A DNA stretch of 64,000 bases from Dokdonella sp. (GTDB taxonomy: Bacteria; Pseudomonadota; Gammaproteobacteria; Xanthomonadales; Rhodanobacteraceae): NCBI RefSeq assembly GCF_017744955.1, contig NZ_JAGIAG010000002.1, positions 124,001-188,000 of the forward strand. Direction: 5' to 3'. The notes below the pieces were generated by a model, which was not told the DNA's origin, did no database searches, and was given only the letters and a program-made list of their open reading frames with translations. Made by a program: the position numbers and the translations under genes. Below, piece by piece: positions 30,286-40,676 of the stretch (positions within the stretch are counted from its first letter, which is position 1; each line of letters opens with the position of its first letter).

Positions 30286-30927
30286 ATGAAACTCGACTCG
30301 AACTGCTTGCCGGCGCGTCAGCGCGGCGCCGTCCTCTTCGTCGCATTGATCTTCCTGCTGCTGATCACGTTGCTTGCGCTGACGGCGATCGGCACCTCGA
30401 TCCTGCAGGAAAAGATGACTGGCGGCATGCGAAATCAGCAGTTGGGCATGATGGGAGCCGAGAGCGGGTTGCGCGGAACGGAGGCATGGCTGTGGAACCT
30501 CTCGTTCATGGGTAGCCAGCCACTGCCGCCGTGCGTGGAGAGCGGCACGGGCACTTGCGTGTACCGACCGAACCTCGACGGTACGTTGCCGACTGCGGTG
30601 CAGAAATTCCGCACGTCCAAGTCGTGGACTTCCGCGCTGCCTGGGACGCCGAGCTATGCCGGTACGTTGACCGGATTGGGCGGTGACCGCGAGACCGCGT
30701 CGCTGGCTACGCAGCCAGTGGTTCTCGTCGAGGATCTCGGGCCGAACGTACCGCCGGGAGCCGGCAGTCAGTCTGGTGCGATCGACGACGAGCGCAGGGG
30801 CGGGCCGGGCACGGCCTGGTTCTATCGAATCACCTCGCGCAGCTACGGTGGCAGCGCGGCCGTCCTGAATGCGACCGAGAGCGTGTTCTCGTCCGTCAAT
30901 CTGACTAATACCGGAATTGAGCCTTGA
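30286..30927 (+). CDS. pilX: Type IV pilus assembly protein PilX
   Basis: A 213-residue PilX homologue. The leader ends ARQRG|AVLFVALIFLLLITLLALTA, the unusual PilX type without Glu5, followed by GTSILQEKMTGGMRNQQLGM and the ESGLRGTEAWLW helix. It starts nine bases after pilW. In PilX proteins the absence of Glu5 is normal and fits a role at the pilus tip. Confidence 0.88.
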   Translation: MKLDSNCLPARQRGAVLFVALIFLLLITLLALTAIGTSILQEKMTGGMRNQQLGMMGAESGLRGTEAWLWNLSFMGSQPLPPCVESGTGTCVYRPNLDGTLPTAVQKFRTSKSWTSALPGTPSYAGTLTGLGGDRETASLATQPVVLVEDLGPNVPPGAGSQSGAIDDERRGGPGTAWFYRITSRSYGGSAAVLNATESVFSSVNLTNTGIEP

Positions 30928-30958
30928 TCACGTGCGAATCCTTCGAGGAGCGAATCCC

Positions 30959-33900
30959 ATGACCAGGATGCGATCGTCCTTCACCCTGTCATTGGCCACG
31001 GCCGTGCTTTGCGTTCTGACCGGTCTGCCGCAATTCGCATCGGCCCAGGCGGCTGCGGAGGGCACCATTGACCTCTTGACCACGCCGCCGGAATTGACTT
31101 CGAAAGTTGCGCCGAATGTGGTGCTGACCTTCGACGATTCCGGCTCGATGGGGCGCAACTACATGCCCGATCAGCGTCCTTATACCGGCGCAAGCTGGGG
31201 AGGTACGGATCAGCAGAATACGGCTGGCAGCGCGATCTACTCGGGATCGGATTCCAGCCCTTATCTTTGCGCTGGCGCCATCGATCCGCGCGTGACGGAT
31301 GCGACCAATCCAAAATCCTGGGCGATGAATGGCGTCTATTACAACCCGAACGTCAAATATGACCCACCGTTGAAGGCCGATGGTACGGCCTTTCCTAATT
31401 CGGTATTCACCTCGGCCTGGGACAACGGCATCCTTGCGAACCGGCCGGATTCACCGACCAGTTCTACCAGGCGCAATCTCGGCGTGACTGCGGACGGGCG
31501 ATTTTGCGGCAAGTTGACGGCTGGCTATTACCGGCTGAAAGACACTGTCACGCTTACCCTAGGTACAGACGGCAAGATCAGCAATACCGGAACGCTATAC
31601 ACCGCGAGCAACTGGCAGTGGGTGTCTCTTCCGGTGGCTGAGCAGCAAAATTTCGCGAATTGGTATTCGTACTATCACACTCGGTATACCGCTTCGGTCA
31701 CTGCGGTGTCGCGTGCCTTTTCCACGTTCGATCGCAATATCCGCGTGGCTTGGCAGAATATCAACACGCGCCAGCTCGCTGCCGCGACTGGCATTTTCCC
31801 GTTCGAAAACGTCAGCGGGGCTCAAACTCGCACCAATTTCTACACCTGGCTATTTTCGACTACCGTTGGCGGCAATACGCCCAACCAGACGGCTGCCGAT
31901 CGCGTGGGCACGTTCTTTCAACGCGACACCGGAGCATCCGATACCAATCCCTATTGGGAGCGCAGCCTGGGCAAGGAGCTGAGCTGTCGAAAGAACTTCC
32001 ACATTCAGATGACCGATGGTCTGTGGAACAACAGTGTCGTGACGGTAACCCAGACTGACAACGCCGAGGCAACATTGCCGGATGGGCGCGCTTATTCGAC
32101 CTCCGCCGATACTTCGAAGATCTTCTGGAACGAGCTCAGTAACGGGCAGAAGACGATGGCCGACATCGCTTTCCATTACTGGGCTACCGATCTGAGGCCG
32201 GGTTTCAAGAACAATGAGCAGACCAAGCTGAAGGTGCGGCCCTATCTCGCCGACCGCACGACCGGCGTCACCGGCAGCACACCGTTGACCGCGGGTGACA
32301 ACTGGCTCGACAACCTAGAACTCTATTGGAATCCGGCCAACGATCCGGCGACGTGGCCGCACTTGGTTCAATTCATGATCGGTTTCGGCGTCGACGGAAC
32401 CATTCGGAAGACGGCGGACAATTATCTGAAGTTGCGCAAGGGCGGACTGCAGTGGCCGAAGTTGCAGGGAAACAGCCCGTATTCGGATACGGCCGAAAAG
32501 ATCGACGACATGTGGCACGCCGCGATCAACAGCCGTGGCGAGTTCTTCGCCGCCTCCAATCCGTCCGAGCTGATCCAAGCTCTGCAGAAGATCATTGCCA
32601 GCGTGGTGGCGCAGAGCACCAGTTCGACGCCGGCGTCGGTATCGCTGCCGATCCTGACCGGTGGCAACAGCGGTTACAAGGGCGGCTACGACAGCAGCAG
32701 CTGGTCGGGCACGTTTCTTCGTTACGAACTCGACGCGGCAGGTACTCCGGCGACGGTGAAGTGGGATGCCGGCTGCCTGCTCACTGGCGGGCTGTGCGCG
32801 GATCCTGCTGGAACCAATACCACACGCGACCCGAACGACCGCATCATCGTCACGTCGAATGGTACCGGCACCGGCGTGCCGTTCCGTTGGACCAGCCTGT
32901 CTGCCGGGCAACAGAATGCACTGAATCAGAAGCCTGGGGCGGCGGCAGCCTGCACGGGTGGGACCAGCCCGAATTGCGATGGTTACGGCTCCATCCGATT
33001 GGACTATCTGCGCGGCAAGCGCACCAACGAAAGCGCTACCGCGACACCGTCGCTGCGCGTGCGCGCGTCGGTGCTGGGAGCCGTCGTCAACGGCGAGCCG
33101 GCCTACGTCTCCTCTCCGCGTTCCGGTTACCACGACATGTTCCCGACGGGATCGCCGGAAGTCGAGGCCGGAGCGGAAGGCAGTTACGCCAGCTACCAGA
33201 ACCAGCAGCGCTCGCGTCGGCCGATGACCTATGTCGGTGCGAATGACGGCATGTTGCATGCGTTCGACGCAGAAACGGGCGCTGAAGCTTGGGCGTACGT
33301 GCCGAATTTGTTGCTCCAGAACGGTCGCCTCGCCAAATCGACGGTCCGCGATGCCGGCCTGACTCCGGGAGTGGACTCGCGTCCGCGCGAAGCGGATGTG
33401 TTCGTCAACGGCAAGTGGCGGACGATCTTGCTCGGCTCTCTGCGTCTCGGCGGTCGCGGCATTTACGTGCTGGACGTGACGAATCCGACCATGGGGGATG
33501 AGTCGAGCGCGGCCGGAAGCGGTGGCGTGCCGATGTGGGAGTTCACCAGTGGCACGGTTCCGAGTGCGGATGGCGATCAACCTTGCGCCGTGGGTTCGCG
33601 CTCGTGCGCCTCGCTCGGCTACACGTACGATTCGGCCAACGTCGCGCGCCTCCACTACCAGAACAAATGGGTCGCAGTAGTGTCGAGCGGCTATTTCCCA
33701 TCCAATGCGGACGCGGCTGCGGCGCCCGGCGACCGCACCGAAGCCGCCGCCAAGCGCACTTCGCTGCTCGTCATCGACCTCGAAACAGGCAAGCTGATAC
33801 GCGAGATCCCGACCAGCGGTGCGCCGCAGAGCCGGCCGGCCGGATTCAAGACCTTCGGCCTTTCCACGCCGATGGTTTACGACCTCGGCTCGGACGAAGT

Positions 33901-34771
33901 GGACGACATCGTCTACGCTGGTGACCTCGCCGGAAACCTCTGGCGCTTCGATCTTTCCTCGGATCAGCTCGACGATTGGAAGGTGGATCTGATGTTCACC
34001 TCCTATGGGAATGGAGGCGCCGAAACTGTCGGCGACCAGCCATTCGTGTTCAACCCGACTGCGCTGCGCGACCCGGCAACCCGGCGGCCGATACTGGTCA
34101 TCGGTACGGGTAAGTACCTTGGAAGCGACGACCGTACTTCTTCGATTCCGGAGCAGGCGTTCTATGGCATCCGAGACTACGGACCGGAATCGCCTGCCTA
34201 TCCCATCAAGGTGAGCCAGCTCGTCACTCAGAACATGACGCAGGATGCGACGAATACGCGCCGCATCACAGGTTTCGAGAAGCCGACCGAGGTGGTGAGC
34301 GATGTTCCGCCGATGCGTCTGGCCGGTGTCGACCCCGATACGCAGGCGCCGACGATCATTTCCGTAATGGCGCATGGATGGCGCATTCGTCTGGACGTCG
34401 ACACCGAAAAGGGCGAGCGCGCGCAGCGCCGTGCACTGCCGTTTGCTACCGGCAACATTGCACTGCTGTACGGCTTGATCCCGAAGAGTGACGATCCTTG
34501 CGATCCAGGCGCGCGCTATTCGATCATGGCCGTCGACGGTGGAACGGGAGCGGCGATCACGACGTCGGGTGGCAATGGCAACGGGCAGGGCATCATCGGC
34601 ACGGTGGCGAACTTGCCTTCACCGCCGTCCGACGCGATGGTCGCGCGGGGGGGCGGCAAATTGATCATTCCCGGGCTCACGCCGCAACTGACCGAAGACG
34701 TGCGCAAGGCTATGGACAAAGCCGTTCCGCCTTGGCACCGCGGTGCTTGGCGCGAACTGCTCGGCTGGTGA
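30959..34771 (+). CDS. pilY1: Type IV pilus tip adhesin/biogenesis protein PilY1
   Basis: A 1270-residue secreted protein: signal peptide (to about residue 30, SAQA), a von Willebrand A-like N-terminal half with a MIDAS-type DDSGS (Asp59, Ser61, Ser63), and a C-terminal beta-propeller (YVGANDGMLHAFDAETGAEA, split here). The PilY1 calcium loop is at residues 975-983, read as DLGSDEVDD before IVYAGDLAGNLWRFD. The third position is Gly instead of Asp/Asn, so calcium binding may be altered. The ATG at 30959 follows GAGGAG. It works with the minor pilins in adhesion, twitching and surface sensing. Confidence 0.92.
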   Translation: MTRMRSSFTLSLATAVLCVLTGLPQFASAQAAAEGTIDLLTTPPELTSKVAPNVVLTFDDSGSMGRNYMPDQRPYTGASWGGTDQQNTAGSAIYSGSDSSPYLCAGAIDPRVTDATNPKSWAMNGVYYNPNVKYDPPLKADGTAFPNSVFTSAWDNGILANRPDSPTSSTRRNLGVTADGRFCGKLTAGYYRLKDTVTLTLGTDGKISNTGTLYTASNWQWVSLPVAEQQNFANWYSYYHTRYTASVTAVSRAFSTFDRNIRVAWQNINTRQLAAATGIFPFENVSGAQTRTNFYTWLFSTTVGGNTPNQTAADRVGTFFQRDTGASDTNPYWERSLGKELSCRKNFHIQMTDGLWNNSVVTVTQTDNAEATLPDGRAYSTSADTSKIFWNELSNGQKTMADIAFHYWATDLRPGFKNNEQTKLKVRPYLADRTTGVTGSTPLTAGDNWLDNLELYWNPANDPATWPHLVQFMIGFGVDGTIRKTADNYLKLRKGGLQWPKLQGNSPYSDTAEKIDDMWHAAINSRGEFFAASNPSELIQALQKIIASVVAQSTSSTPASVSLPILTGGNSGYKGGYDSSSWSGTFLRYELDAAGTPATVKWDAGCLLTGGLCADPAGTNTTRDPNDRIIVTSNGTGTGVPFRWTSLSAGQQNALNQKPGAAAACTGGTSPNCDGYGSIRLDYLRGKRTNESATATPSLRVRASVLGAVVNGEPAYVSSPRSGYHDMFPTGSPEVEAGAEGSYASYQNQQRSRRPMTYVGANDGMLHAFDAETGAEAWAYVPNLLLQNGRLAKSTVRDAGLTPGVDSRPREADVFVNGKWRTILLGSLRLGGRGIYVLDVTNPTMGDESSAAGSGGVPMWEFTSGTVPSADGDQPCAVGSRSCASLGYTYDSANVARLHYQNKWVAVVSSGYFPSNADAAAAPGDRTEAAAKRTSLLVIDLETGKLIREIPTSGAPQSRPAGFKTFGLSTPMVYDLGSDEVDDIVYAGDLAGNLWRFDLSSDQLDDWKVDLMFTSYGNGGAETVGDQPFVFNPTALRDPATRRPILVIGTGKYLGSDDRTSSIPEQAFYGIRDYGPESPAYPIKVSQLVTQNMTQDATNTRRITGFEKPTEVVSDVPPMRLAGVDPDTQAPTIISVMAHGWRIRLDVDTEKGERAQRRALPFATGNIALLYGLIPKSDDPCDPGARYSIMAVDGGTGAAITTSGGNGNGQGIIGTVANLPSPPSDAMVARGGGKLIIPGLTPQLTEDVRKAMDKAVPPWHRGAWRELLGW

Positions 34772-34820
34772 CGACAATCACATGCGCTGCAACGGCCGCG
34801 CTCATGCACGTGAGGGAAAA

Positions 34821-35228
34821 ATGGCCAGTCCAAAGAGCAGGGGATTCACGCTCATCGAGTTGATGATCGTCGTGGCGATCGTCGCGATCCTCGCGGCGAT
34901 CTCCTATCCGAACTATACGAACTACGTTCTGCGTACTCGGCGTGCCGACGGAAAGGAATTTCTGATGCGTATCGCTGCGGCCCAAGAGCGGTATTACACC
35001 AATCTGAATCGCTACGCGTCGATGGGGGACTTGGGACTCAGCACCACCTCCGAGAAGGGGTACTACACCGTCGAGGTGGCTCTGGCGAACGGCGACCAGA
35101 CCTACGTTCTCACGGCGACGCCGCAGAACGCTCAGGCCAACGACCAGTGCGCCAACCTTCTGCTTTCCAATACTGGAGCCAAGGATTGGTCCGGGGCGAA
35201 GCCGCCGACGAACGGGAATTGCTGGTAG
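34821..35228 (+). CDS. pilE: Type IV pilus minor pilin PilE
   Basis: A 135-residue pilin: leader MASPKSRG|FTLIELMIVVAIVAILAAISYPNY with Glu5, then VLRTRRADGKEFLMRIAAAQERYY, typical of PilE at the end of fimU-pilVWXY1E clusters. Two cysteines near the C-terminus (QCANLLL...NGNCW) can form the pilin disulphide loop. GAGGGAAAA precedes the ATG; an upstream ATG at 34782 would lengthen the leader to 21 residues. Confidence 0.9.
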   Translation: MASPKSRGFTLIELMIVVAIVAILAAISYPNYTNYVLRTRRADGKEFLMRIAAAQERYYTNLNRYASMGDLGLSTTSEKGYYTVEVALANGDQTYVLTATPQNAQANDQCANLLLSNTGAKDWSGAKPPTNGNCW

Positions 35229-35270
35229 GCACCTTCGGGCTGCCTGTTGAACAGGTTCTGACGGTTTGGC

Positions 35271-35300
35271 TTGTACCCAAGGGCACGCGTTGTCTATACT
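35271..35300 (+). promoter_or_regulatory. Promoter of tRNA-Thr
   Basis: TTGTAC (35271-35276) and TATACT (35295-35300) are separated by 18 bases. The predicted start is only a few bases before the mature tRNA at 35312. Confidence 0.6.
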
Positions 35301-35311
35301 CCGCGCCCCTC

Positions 35312-35387
35312 GCCGGAGTAGCTCAGCTGGTAGAGCGGCGCATTCGTAATGCGTAGGTCGGGGGTTCGATTCCCTTCTCCGGCACCA
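35312..35387 (+). tRNA. tRNA-Thr (anticodon CGT)
   Basis: Cloverleaf read by eye: acceptor GCCGGAG pairs with CTCCGGC (35377-35383), followed by A and an encoded CCA. The D-arm has AGCTCAGCTGGTAGAGC. The anticodon CGT is at 35345-35347 in a seven-base loop. The T-arm is GGGGGTTCGATTCCCTT. The tRNA reads ACG threonine codons, common in this high-GC genome. Confidence 0.95.
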
Positions 35388-35397
35388 TAGTCCGGGT

Positions 35398-35427
35398 GGG
35401 GCGGTGACGCGACAGCGTCACCGCCCC
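35398..35427. other. Perfect 13-bp hairpin between two tRNA genes
   Basis: GGGGCGGTGACGC (35398-35410) and its exact complement (35415-35427) flank a GACA loop. It begins 11 bases after tRNA-Thr. There is no T-tract, so it could be a terminator of the rho-assisted kind or a processing signal between the two tRNAs. Confidence 0.7.
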
Positions 35428-35484
35428 GTCTCGCGAAGCAAGATCGTCCGAGCGGCGATCGCGCCGAGCGTTCGGACGGCCCCA

Positions 35485-35559
35485 GGGCGGTTAGCTCAGC
35501 GGTAGAGCATTGCCTTCACACGGCAAGGGTCGCAGGTTCGATCCCTGCACCGCCCACCA
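35485..35559 (+). tRNA. tRNA-Val (anticodon CAC)
   Basis: Acceptor GGGCGGT pairs with ACCGCCC (35549-35555), then A and an encoded CCA. The D-arm is AGCTCAGCGGTAGAGC, the anticodon CAC is at 35517-35519, and the T-arm is GCAGGTTCGATCCCTGC. It reads GUG codons. The mtnA start lies about 105 bases downstream. Confidence 0.95.
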
Positions 35560-35665
35560 TTCTCGCGATCAATCGTGCGCGCTGGCCCGCGCACCGGCGC
35601 GCTGCTACGCTGCGCGCCCCCGAACGCGCGCCGCTGGCCGCGCACTCGCGCCGACGAGCATTCGC

Positions 35666-36688
<1,023 letters not shown>

Positions 36689-36708
36689 GCGCCGCCGGTC
36701 CCGCACGC

Positions 36709-37137
36709 ATGGCGCTGCGCAAGGAGCTCGGGCTGTTCGCGATCAGCGGCGTGATCGGCTTCGTCGTCGACGCCGGCGTCGTGCAGTTGCTGGTGCGCGA
36801 ATTCGCGCTCAATCCTTACGGCGCGCGCGTGATCTCGTTTCTCGCCGCGGCGACGACCACCTGGGCCTTCAATCGCCGCTACACTTTCTCGGGCCGCAGC
36901 AACGGCAGCAAGCGGCGCCAGCTGCTGCGCTACCTGATCGCGATGGCCTGCGGTTTCGCCTTGAACTACGGCGCCTATGCGATGTGTCTCGCGTTGTGGC
37001 CGCTGGTGCACGAATGGCCGGCGATCGGTGTCGCGGTCGGCTCGGCGGCCGGGGCGGTGGTGAATTTCCTGAGCTCGAAGTACTGGATCTTCCGCGACGC
37101 CGCAGACGCCGTCACGCCGCGCCGCGCACGCAGCTGA
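36709..37137 (+). CDS. GtrA-like membrane protein
   Basis: A 142-residue protein with four membrane segments and the GtrA family marks: GVIGFVVDAGVVQLL, ISFLAAATTTWAFNRRYTF, and the C-terminal VNFLSSKYWIFR. GtrA-type proteins are thought to move polyprenol-linked sugars across the membrane, as in O-antigen glucosylation. It starts about 20 bases after mtnA and no glycosyltransferase lies nearby, so its partner is unknown. Confidence 0.87.
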   Translation: MALRKELGLFAISGVIGFVVDAGVVQLLVREFALNPYGARVISFLAAATTTWAFNRRYTFSGRSNGSKRRQLLRYLIAMACGFALNYGAYAMCLALWPLVHEWPAIGVAVGSAAGAVVNFLSSKYWIFRDAADAVTPRRARS

Positions 37138-37300
37138 GACCCCTCGCCAAGTGCCTCAGCGGCCAGGGAAAAACGCCCAATTCAGGGGCCTGTCTGTGCT
37201 ATGATTTCATGTTGCTTCCGAGCCCGCGCGAACGCCTGTGTGCGTATGCGCCGGGTGTCGTGCGAAGCGTGCGAATTCATCGGTTTGCAGAGGTTTGCTG

Positions 37301-39967
37301 ATGGCTGAACTGGCCAAAGAAGTCATTCGCGTCAACATCGAAGACGAAGTCCGCAAGAGCTATCTCGACTACGCGATGAGCGTGATCGTCGGGCGCGCGC
37401 TGCCCGACGTGCGCGACGGCCTGAAGCCGGTGCACCGACGCACGCTGTACGCGATGCACGAATCGAACACGGTGTGGAACCGCCCGTACGTGAAGTGCGC
37501 GCGCGTGGTCGGCGACGTGATGGGTAAGTACCACCCGCACGGCGACTCTTCGATCTACGACGCGCTGGTGCGCATGGCGCAGGACTTCTCGATGCGCTAC
37601 ACGCTCATCGACGGCCAGGGCAACTTCGGTTCGGTCGACGGCGACGAAGCCGCGGCGATGCGCTACACCGAGTGCCGCCTGGACCGGTTGTCGTCGGAGC
37701 TGCTGGCCGACATCGACAAGGAAACCGTCGACTACCAGCCGAACTACGACGAGAAGGAACTCGAGCCGACCGTCCTGCCGACGCGCATCCCGAACCTGTT
37801 GGTCAACGGCTCTGCCGGCATCGCGGTCGGCATGGCGACCAACGTGCCGCCGCACAATCTCGGCGAGGTGCTGTCGGCGTGCATCGGGTTGATCGACGAC
37901 CCCGAGCTCGGCTTCGACGAGCTGATGCGCCTGGTGCCTGGGCCGGACTTTCCGACGGCCGGCATCATCAACGGCGCCGCCGGCATCGTCGAGGCGTATA
38001 GGACCGGGCGCGGCCGCATCCTGGTGCGCGCCAAGTGCGAGATCGAGAGCGAGGACAACGGCCGCGAGACGATCATCGTCACCGAGATCCCGTTCCAGGT
38101 GAACAAGGCGCGGCTGATCGAGAAGATCGCCGAGCTGGTTAAGGAAAAGCGCATCGAGGGCATCTCCGAGCTGCGCGACGAATCGGACAAGGACGGCCTG
38201 CGCATCGTCATCGAGGTGCGCCGCGACACGTCCGCCGACGTGCTGCTCAACAATCTGTTCCAGCAGACGCAGCTGCAGGTCACGTTCGGCATCAACATGG
38301 TCGCGCTGCTCGACGGGCAGCCGCGCACGCTCGGCCTGCGCGAGATCCTCGACGCCTTCATCCGTCATCGCCGTGAAGTGGTCACGCGGCGCACGATCTT
38401 CGACCTGCGCAAGGCGCGCGATCGAGCGCACATCCTGGAAGGCCTGACCGTCGCGCTGGCGAACATCGACGAGATGGTCGAGCTGATCAAGACCTCGCCG
38501 TCGCCGGACGAGGCGAAGCAGCGCATGCTCGCGCGGCGCTGGGAGCCGGGCCTGGTGCGCGCGCTGCTCGCCGCCGCCGGCGCGGATGCGTCGCGGCCGG
38601 AGGGGCTCGATCTGCAGGTCGGTCTCGCCGACGCGGGTTACCAGCTCTCCGAAGTGCAGGCGCAGCAGATTCTCGAGATGCGCCTCTCGCGCCTGACCGG
38701 CCTGGAGCAGGAAAAGCTCACCGACGAGTACAAGGAGCTGCTGCGCACGATCGCCGGCCTGATCGAGATCCTCGAGAACCCCGACGTGCTGCTCAAGGTG
38801 ATCCGCGACGAGTTCGTCGCGCTGAAGGAGCAGTACGGCGATCCCCGCCGCACGGTGATCCAGGCCAGCCAGGAAGACCTCGACGTGCTCGACCTGATCG
38901 AGCCCGAGGACGTCGTCGTCACGCTGTCGCACACCGGCTACGCCAAGCGCCAGCCGGTCAGCCTCTACCGTGCGCAGCGCCGCGGCGGCAAGGGGCGCTC
39001 GGCGACGAACATGAAGGAAGAGGATTTCGTCGAGCGGCTGTGGATCGCGAACACGCACGACACCTTGCTGGTGTTCACCAGCGCCGGCCGCGTGTTCTGG
39101 CTCAAGGTCTACAAGCTGCCGGACGCCGGCCCGAACGCGCGCGGCAAGCCGATCGTGAACCTGCTGCCGCTGGAAGCGAGCGAGAAGGTGCAGGCGATCC
39201 TGCCGGTGCGCGAGTACGCCGAGGATCGCTTCGTGTTCTTCGCGACGCGCAACGGCACGGTGAAGAAGACGCCGCTCACCGAGTTCGAGTTCCAGCTGCA
39301 GCGCGGCAAGATCGCGATCGGCCTCGACGAGGACGATGCGCTGGTCGACGTACAGCTCACCGACGGCAGCCGCGACGTGATGCTGTTCGCCTCGAACGGC
39401 AGGGCGGTACGCTTCGCCGAGGGCGACGTGCGACCGATGGGGCGCGGCGCGAGCGGCGTACGCGGCATCCGGCTCGCCGCCGGTGCGCAGGTGGTTTCGC
39501 TGCTGGTCGTCGAGCACGCGTTCGAGCAGAGCGGCGACGAGGACGAATCGAACGAGGCGGCCGAAGGCGAGGTGCTGACCGACGAGTCCGCGTCGTCGGA
39601 GACCTGCGTGCTCACCGCCACCGAACGCGGCTACGGCAAGCGCACGCCGCTGTCGAAGTATCCGCGCAAGAGCCGCGGCATCCAGGGCGTGATCGGCATC
39701 CAGTGCTCCGAGCGCAACGGAAAACTCGTCGGCGCCGTGGAGCTGGACGATTCGCACGAAGTCATGCTGATCTCCAATCAGGGCACCTTGGTGCGCACGC
39801 GCGCCAGCGAGATCGCGCGCGTCGGCCGCATCGCTCAGGGCGTCACGCTGATCCGCCTGCCGGCCGACGAGGCGTTGGTCGGCGTCGTCAAGGTGGACGC
39901 GCTCAACGAAGAGGACGGCGGCGACGTGCCGGCCGCCGAGGCGCCGCCAGAACCGACGCAGGAGTAG
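37301..39967 (+). CDS. gyrA: DNA gyrase subunit A
   Basis: An 888-residue GyrA. The catalytic tyrosine is Tyr122 (AMRYTECRL), the same number as in E. coli. The quinolone region reads [17 protein letters not shown] with wild-type Ser83 and Asp87. The GyrA box is QRRGGKG, followed by the beta-pinwheel C-terminal domain and an acidic tail ([16 protein letters not shown]). An acidic insertion ([14 protein letters not shown]) interrupts the pinwheel near residues 742-760. AGAGG precedes the ATG. A possible -10, TATGAT, lies at 37200-37205 without a clear -35. Confidence 0.97.
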   Translation: MAELAKEVIRVNIEDEVRKSYLDYAMSVIVGRALPDVRDGLKPVHRRTLYAMHESNTVWNRPYVKCARVVGDVMGKYHPHGDSSIYDALVRMAQDFSMRYTLIDGQGNFGSVDGDEAAAMRYTECRLDRLSSELLADIDKETVDYQPNYDEKELEPTVLPTRIPNLLVNGSAGIAVGMATNVPPHNLGEVLSACIGLIDDPELGFDELMRLVPGPDFPTAGIINGAAGIVEAYRTGRGRILVRAKCEIESEDNGRETIIVTEIPFQVNKARLIEKIAELVKEKRIEGISELRDESDKDGLRIVIEVRRDTSADVLLNNLFQQTQLQVTFGINMVALLDGQPRTLGLREILDAFIRHRREVVTRRTIFDLRKARDRAHILEGLTVALANIDEMVELIKTSPSPDEAKQRMLARRWEPGLVRALLAAAGADASRPEGLDLQVGLADAGYQLSEVQAQQILEMRLSRLTGLEQEKLTDEYKELLRTIAGLIEILENPDVLLKVIRDEFVALKEQYGDPRRTVIQASQEDLDVLDLIEPEDVVVTLSHTGYAKRQPVSLYRAQRRGGKGRSATNMKEEDFVERLWIANTHDTLLVFTSAGRVFWLKVYKLPDAGPNARGKPIVNLLPLEASEKVQAILPVREYAEDRFVFFATRNGTVKKTPLTEFEFQLQRGKIAIGLDEDDALVDVQLTDGSRDVMLFASNGRAVRFAEGDVRPMGRGASGVRGIRLAAGAQVVSLLVVEHAFEQSGDEDESNEAAEGEVLTDESASSETCVLTATERGYGKRTPLSKYPRKSRGIQGVIGIQCSERNGKLVGAVELDDSHEVMLISNQGTLVRTRASEIARVGRIAQGVTLIRLPADEALVGVVKVDALNEEDGGDVPAAEAPPEPTQE

Positions 39968-39972
39968 AACCC

Positions 39973-40008
39973 GCGCCGGGGCCGCGTAACAGCGGCCCCG
40001 GCGCTTTT
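39973..40008 (+). terminator. Strong intrinsic terminator after gyrA
   Basis: A perfect 13-bp GC stem (39973-39985 with 39992-40004, loop GTAACA) is followed directly by TTTT, six bases after the gyrA stop. Confidence 0.92.
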
Positions 40009-40057
40009 CCGTGCATGTTTCCGTCGGGCGATTTTCGGTCGTCCAACCGCGGATCGA

Positions 40058-40537
40058 TCAGTCGATCTCCGTCAGCATCGTTTCGGCGTTCGACACCTTG
40101 AACTCGCCCGGCGCCTCGACGTTGAGTTTCTTCACCACGCCGTCCTCGGCGTACAGCGCGAAGCGCTTGCCGCGCAGGCCCATGCCGAAGCGCGTCGCGT
40201 CCATCTCCAGCCCCAGCGCGCGCGTGAACGCGCCGTTGCCGTCGGCGAGCATCGACAGGCCTTCCGGCACGCTCTGCGATTTCGCCCAGGCGCTCATCAC
40301 GTAGGCGTCGTTGACCGCGATGCAGGCGACGTCGACGCCGCGGCGGCGGAATTCCTCGTAGTGTTCGACGTAGCCGGGCAGATGCTTGGCCGAGCAGGTC
40401 GGCGTGAACGCGCCGGGCACCGAGAACAGCACGACTTTCTTGCCGGCGAAGATCTCGTCGGTGGAGATCTCCTTCACGCCGTCGTTGAGGATGTTGAGCG
40501 TCGCGCTCGGGATGCGTTCGCCGGGTTGGATGGCCAT
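40058..40537 (-). CDS. Peroxiredoxin, Prx5 (AhpC/TSA) family
   Basis: A 159-residue thiol peroxidase of the Prx5 type. The peroxidatic cysteine is Cys48 in FSVPGAFTPTCSAKHLPGY, the classic Prx5 block. Also present are DAYVMSAWAK and RFGMGLRGKRFALYAEDG. A second cysteine (VACIAVN) sits next to the core and may not resolve the first, so glutathione or another thiol may do so. The ATG at 40537 fits MAIQPGERIPSATL. It diverges from the heat-shock gene hsp20. Confidence 0.92.
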   Translation of the reverse strand: MAIQPGERIPSATLNILNDGVKEISTDEIFAGKKVVLFSVPGAFTPTCSAKHLPGYVEHYEEFRRRGVDVACIAVNDAYVMSAWAKSQSVPEGLSMLADGNGAFTRALGLEMDATRFGMGLRGKRFALYAEDGVVKKLNVEAPGEFKVSNAETMLTEID

Positions 40538-40598
40538 GCTGGGATCCTCGGTAAGGGAGGGCGGATCATACGGCGCACCGCAGCTGCGCAAATCGGCT

Positions 40599-40626
40599 CT
40601 TGAAAGCCGAAAAGGGGGCGCCATTT
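40599..40626 (+). promoter_or_regulatory. Sigma-32 heat-shock promoter of hsp20
   Basis: CTTGAAA (40599-40605), a 13-base spacer, then CGCCATTT (40619-40626): a full -35 match and seven of eight in the -10 to the RpoH consensus. It lies 50 bases before the hsp20 start, as expected for a heat-shock promoter. Confidence 0.85.
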
Positions 40627-40676
40627 TCCTCGCATCGCGGCGAGGCTCGCCGTACACCTAATGCGGAGAGACACAC

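Noticed and set aside
37277..39757. Long open frame of 826 codons on the strand opposite gyrA
   Set aside because: It is antisense to the whole of gyrA, has a composition dominated by Arg, Asp, Ala and His typical of shadow frames in high-GC DNA, and has no motif.
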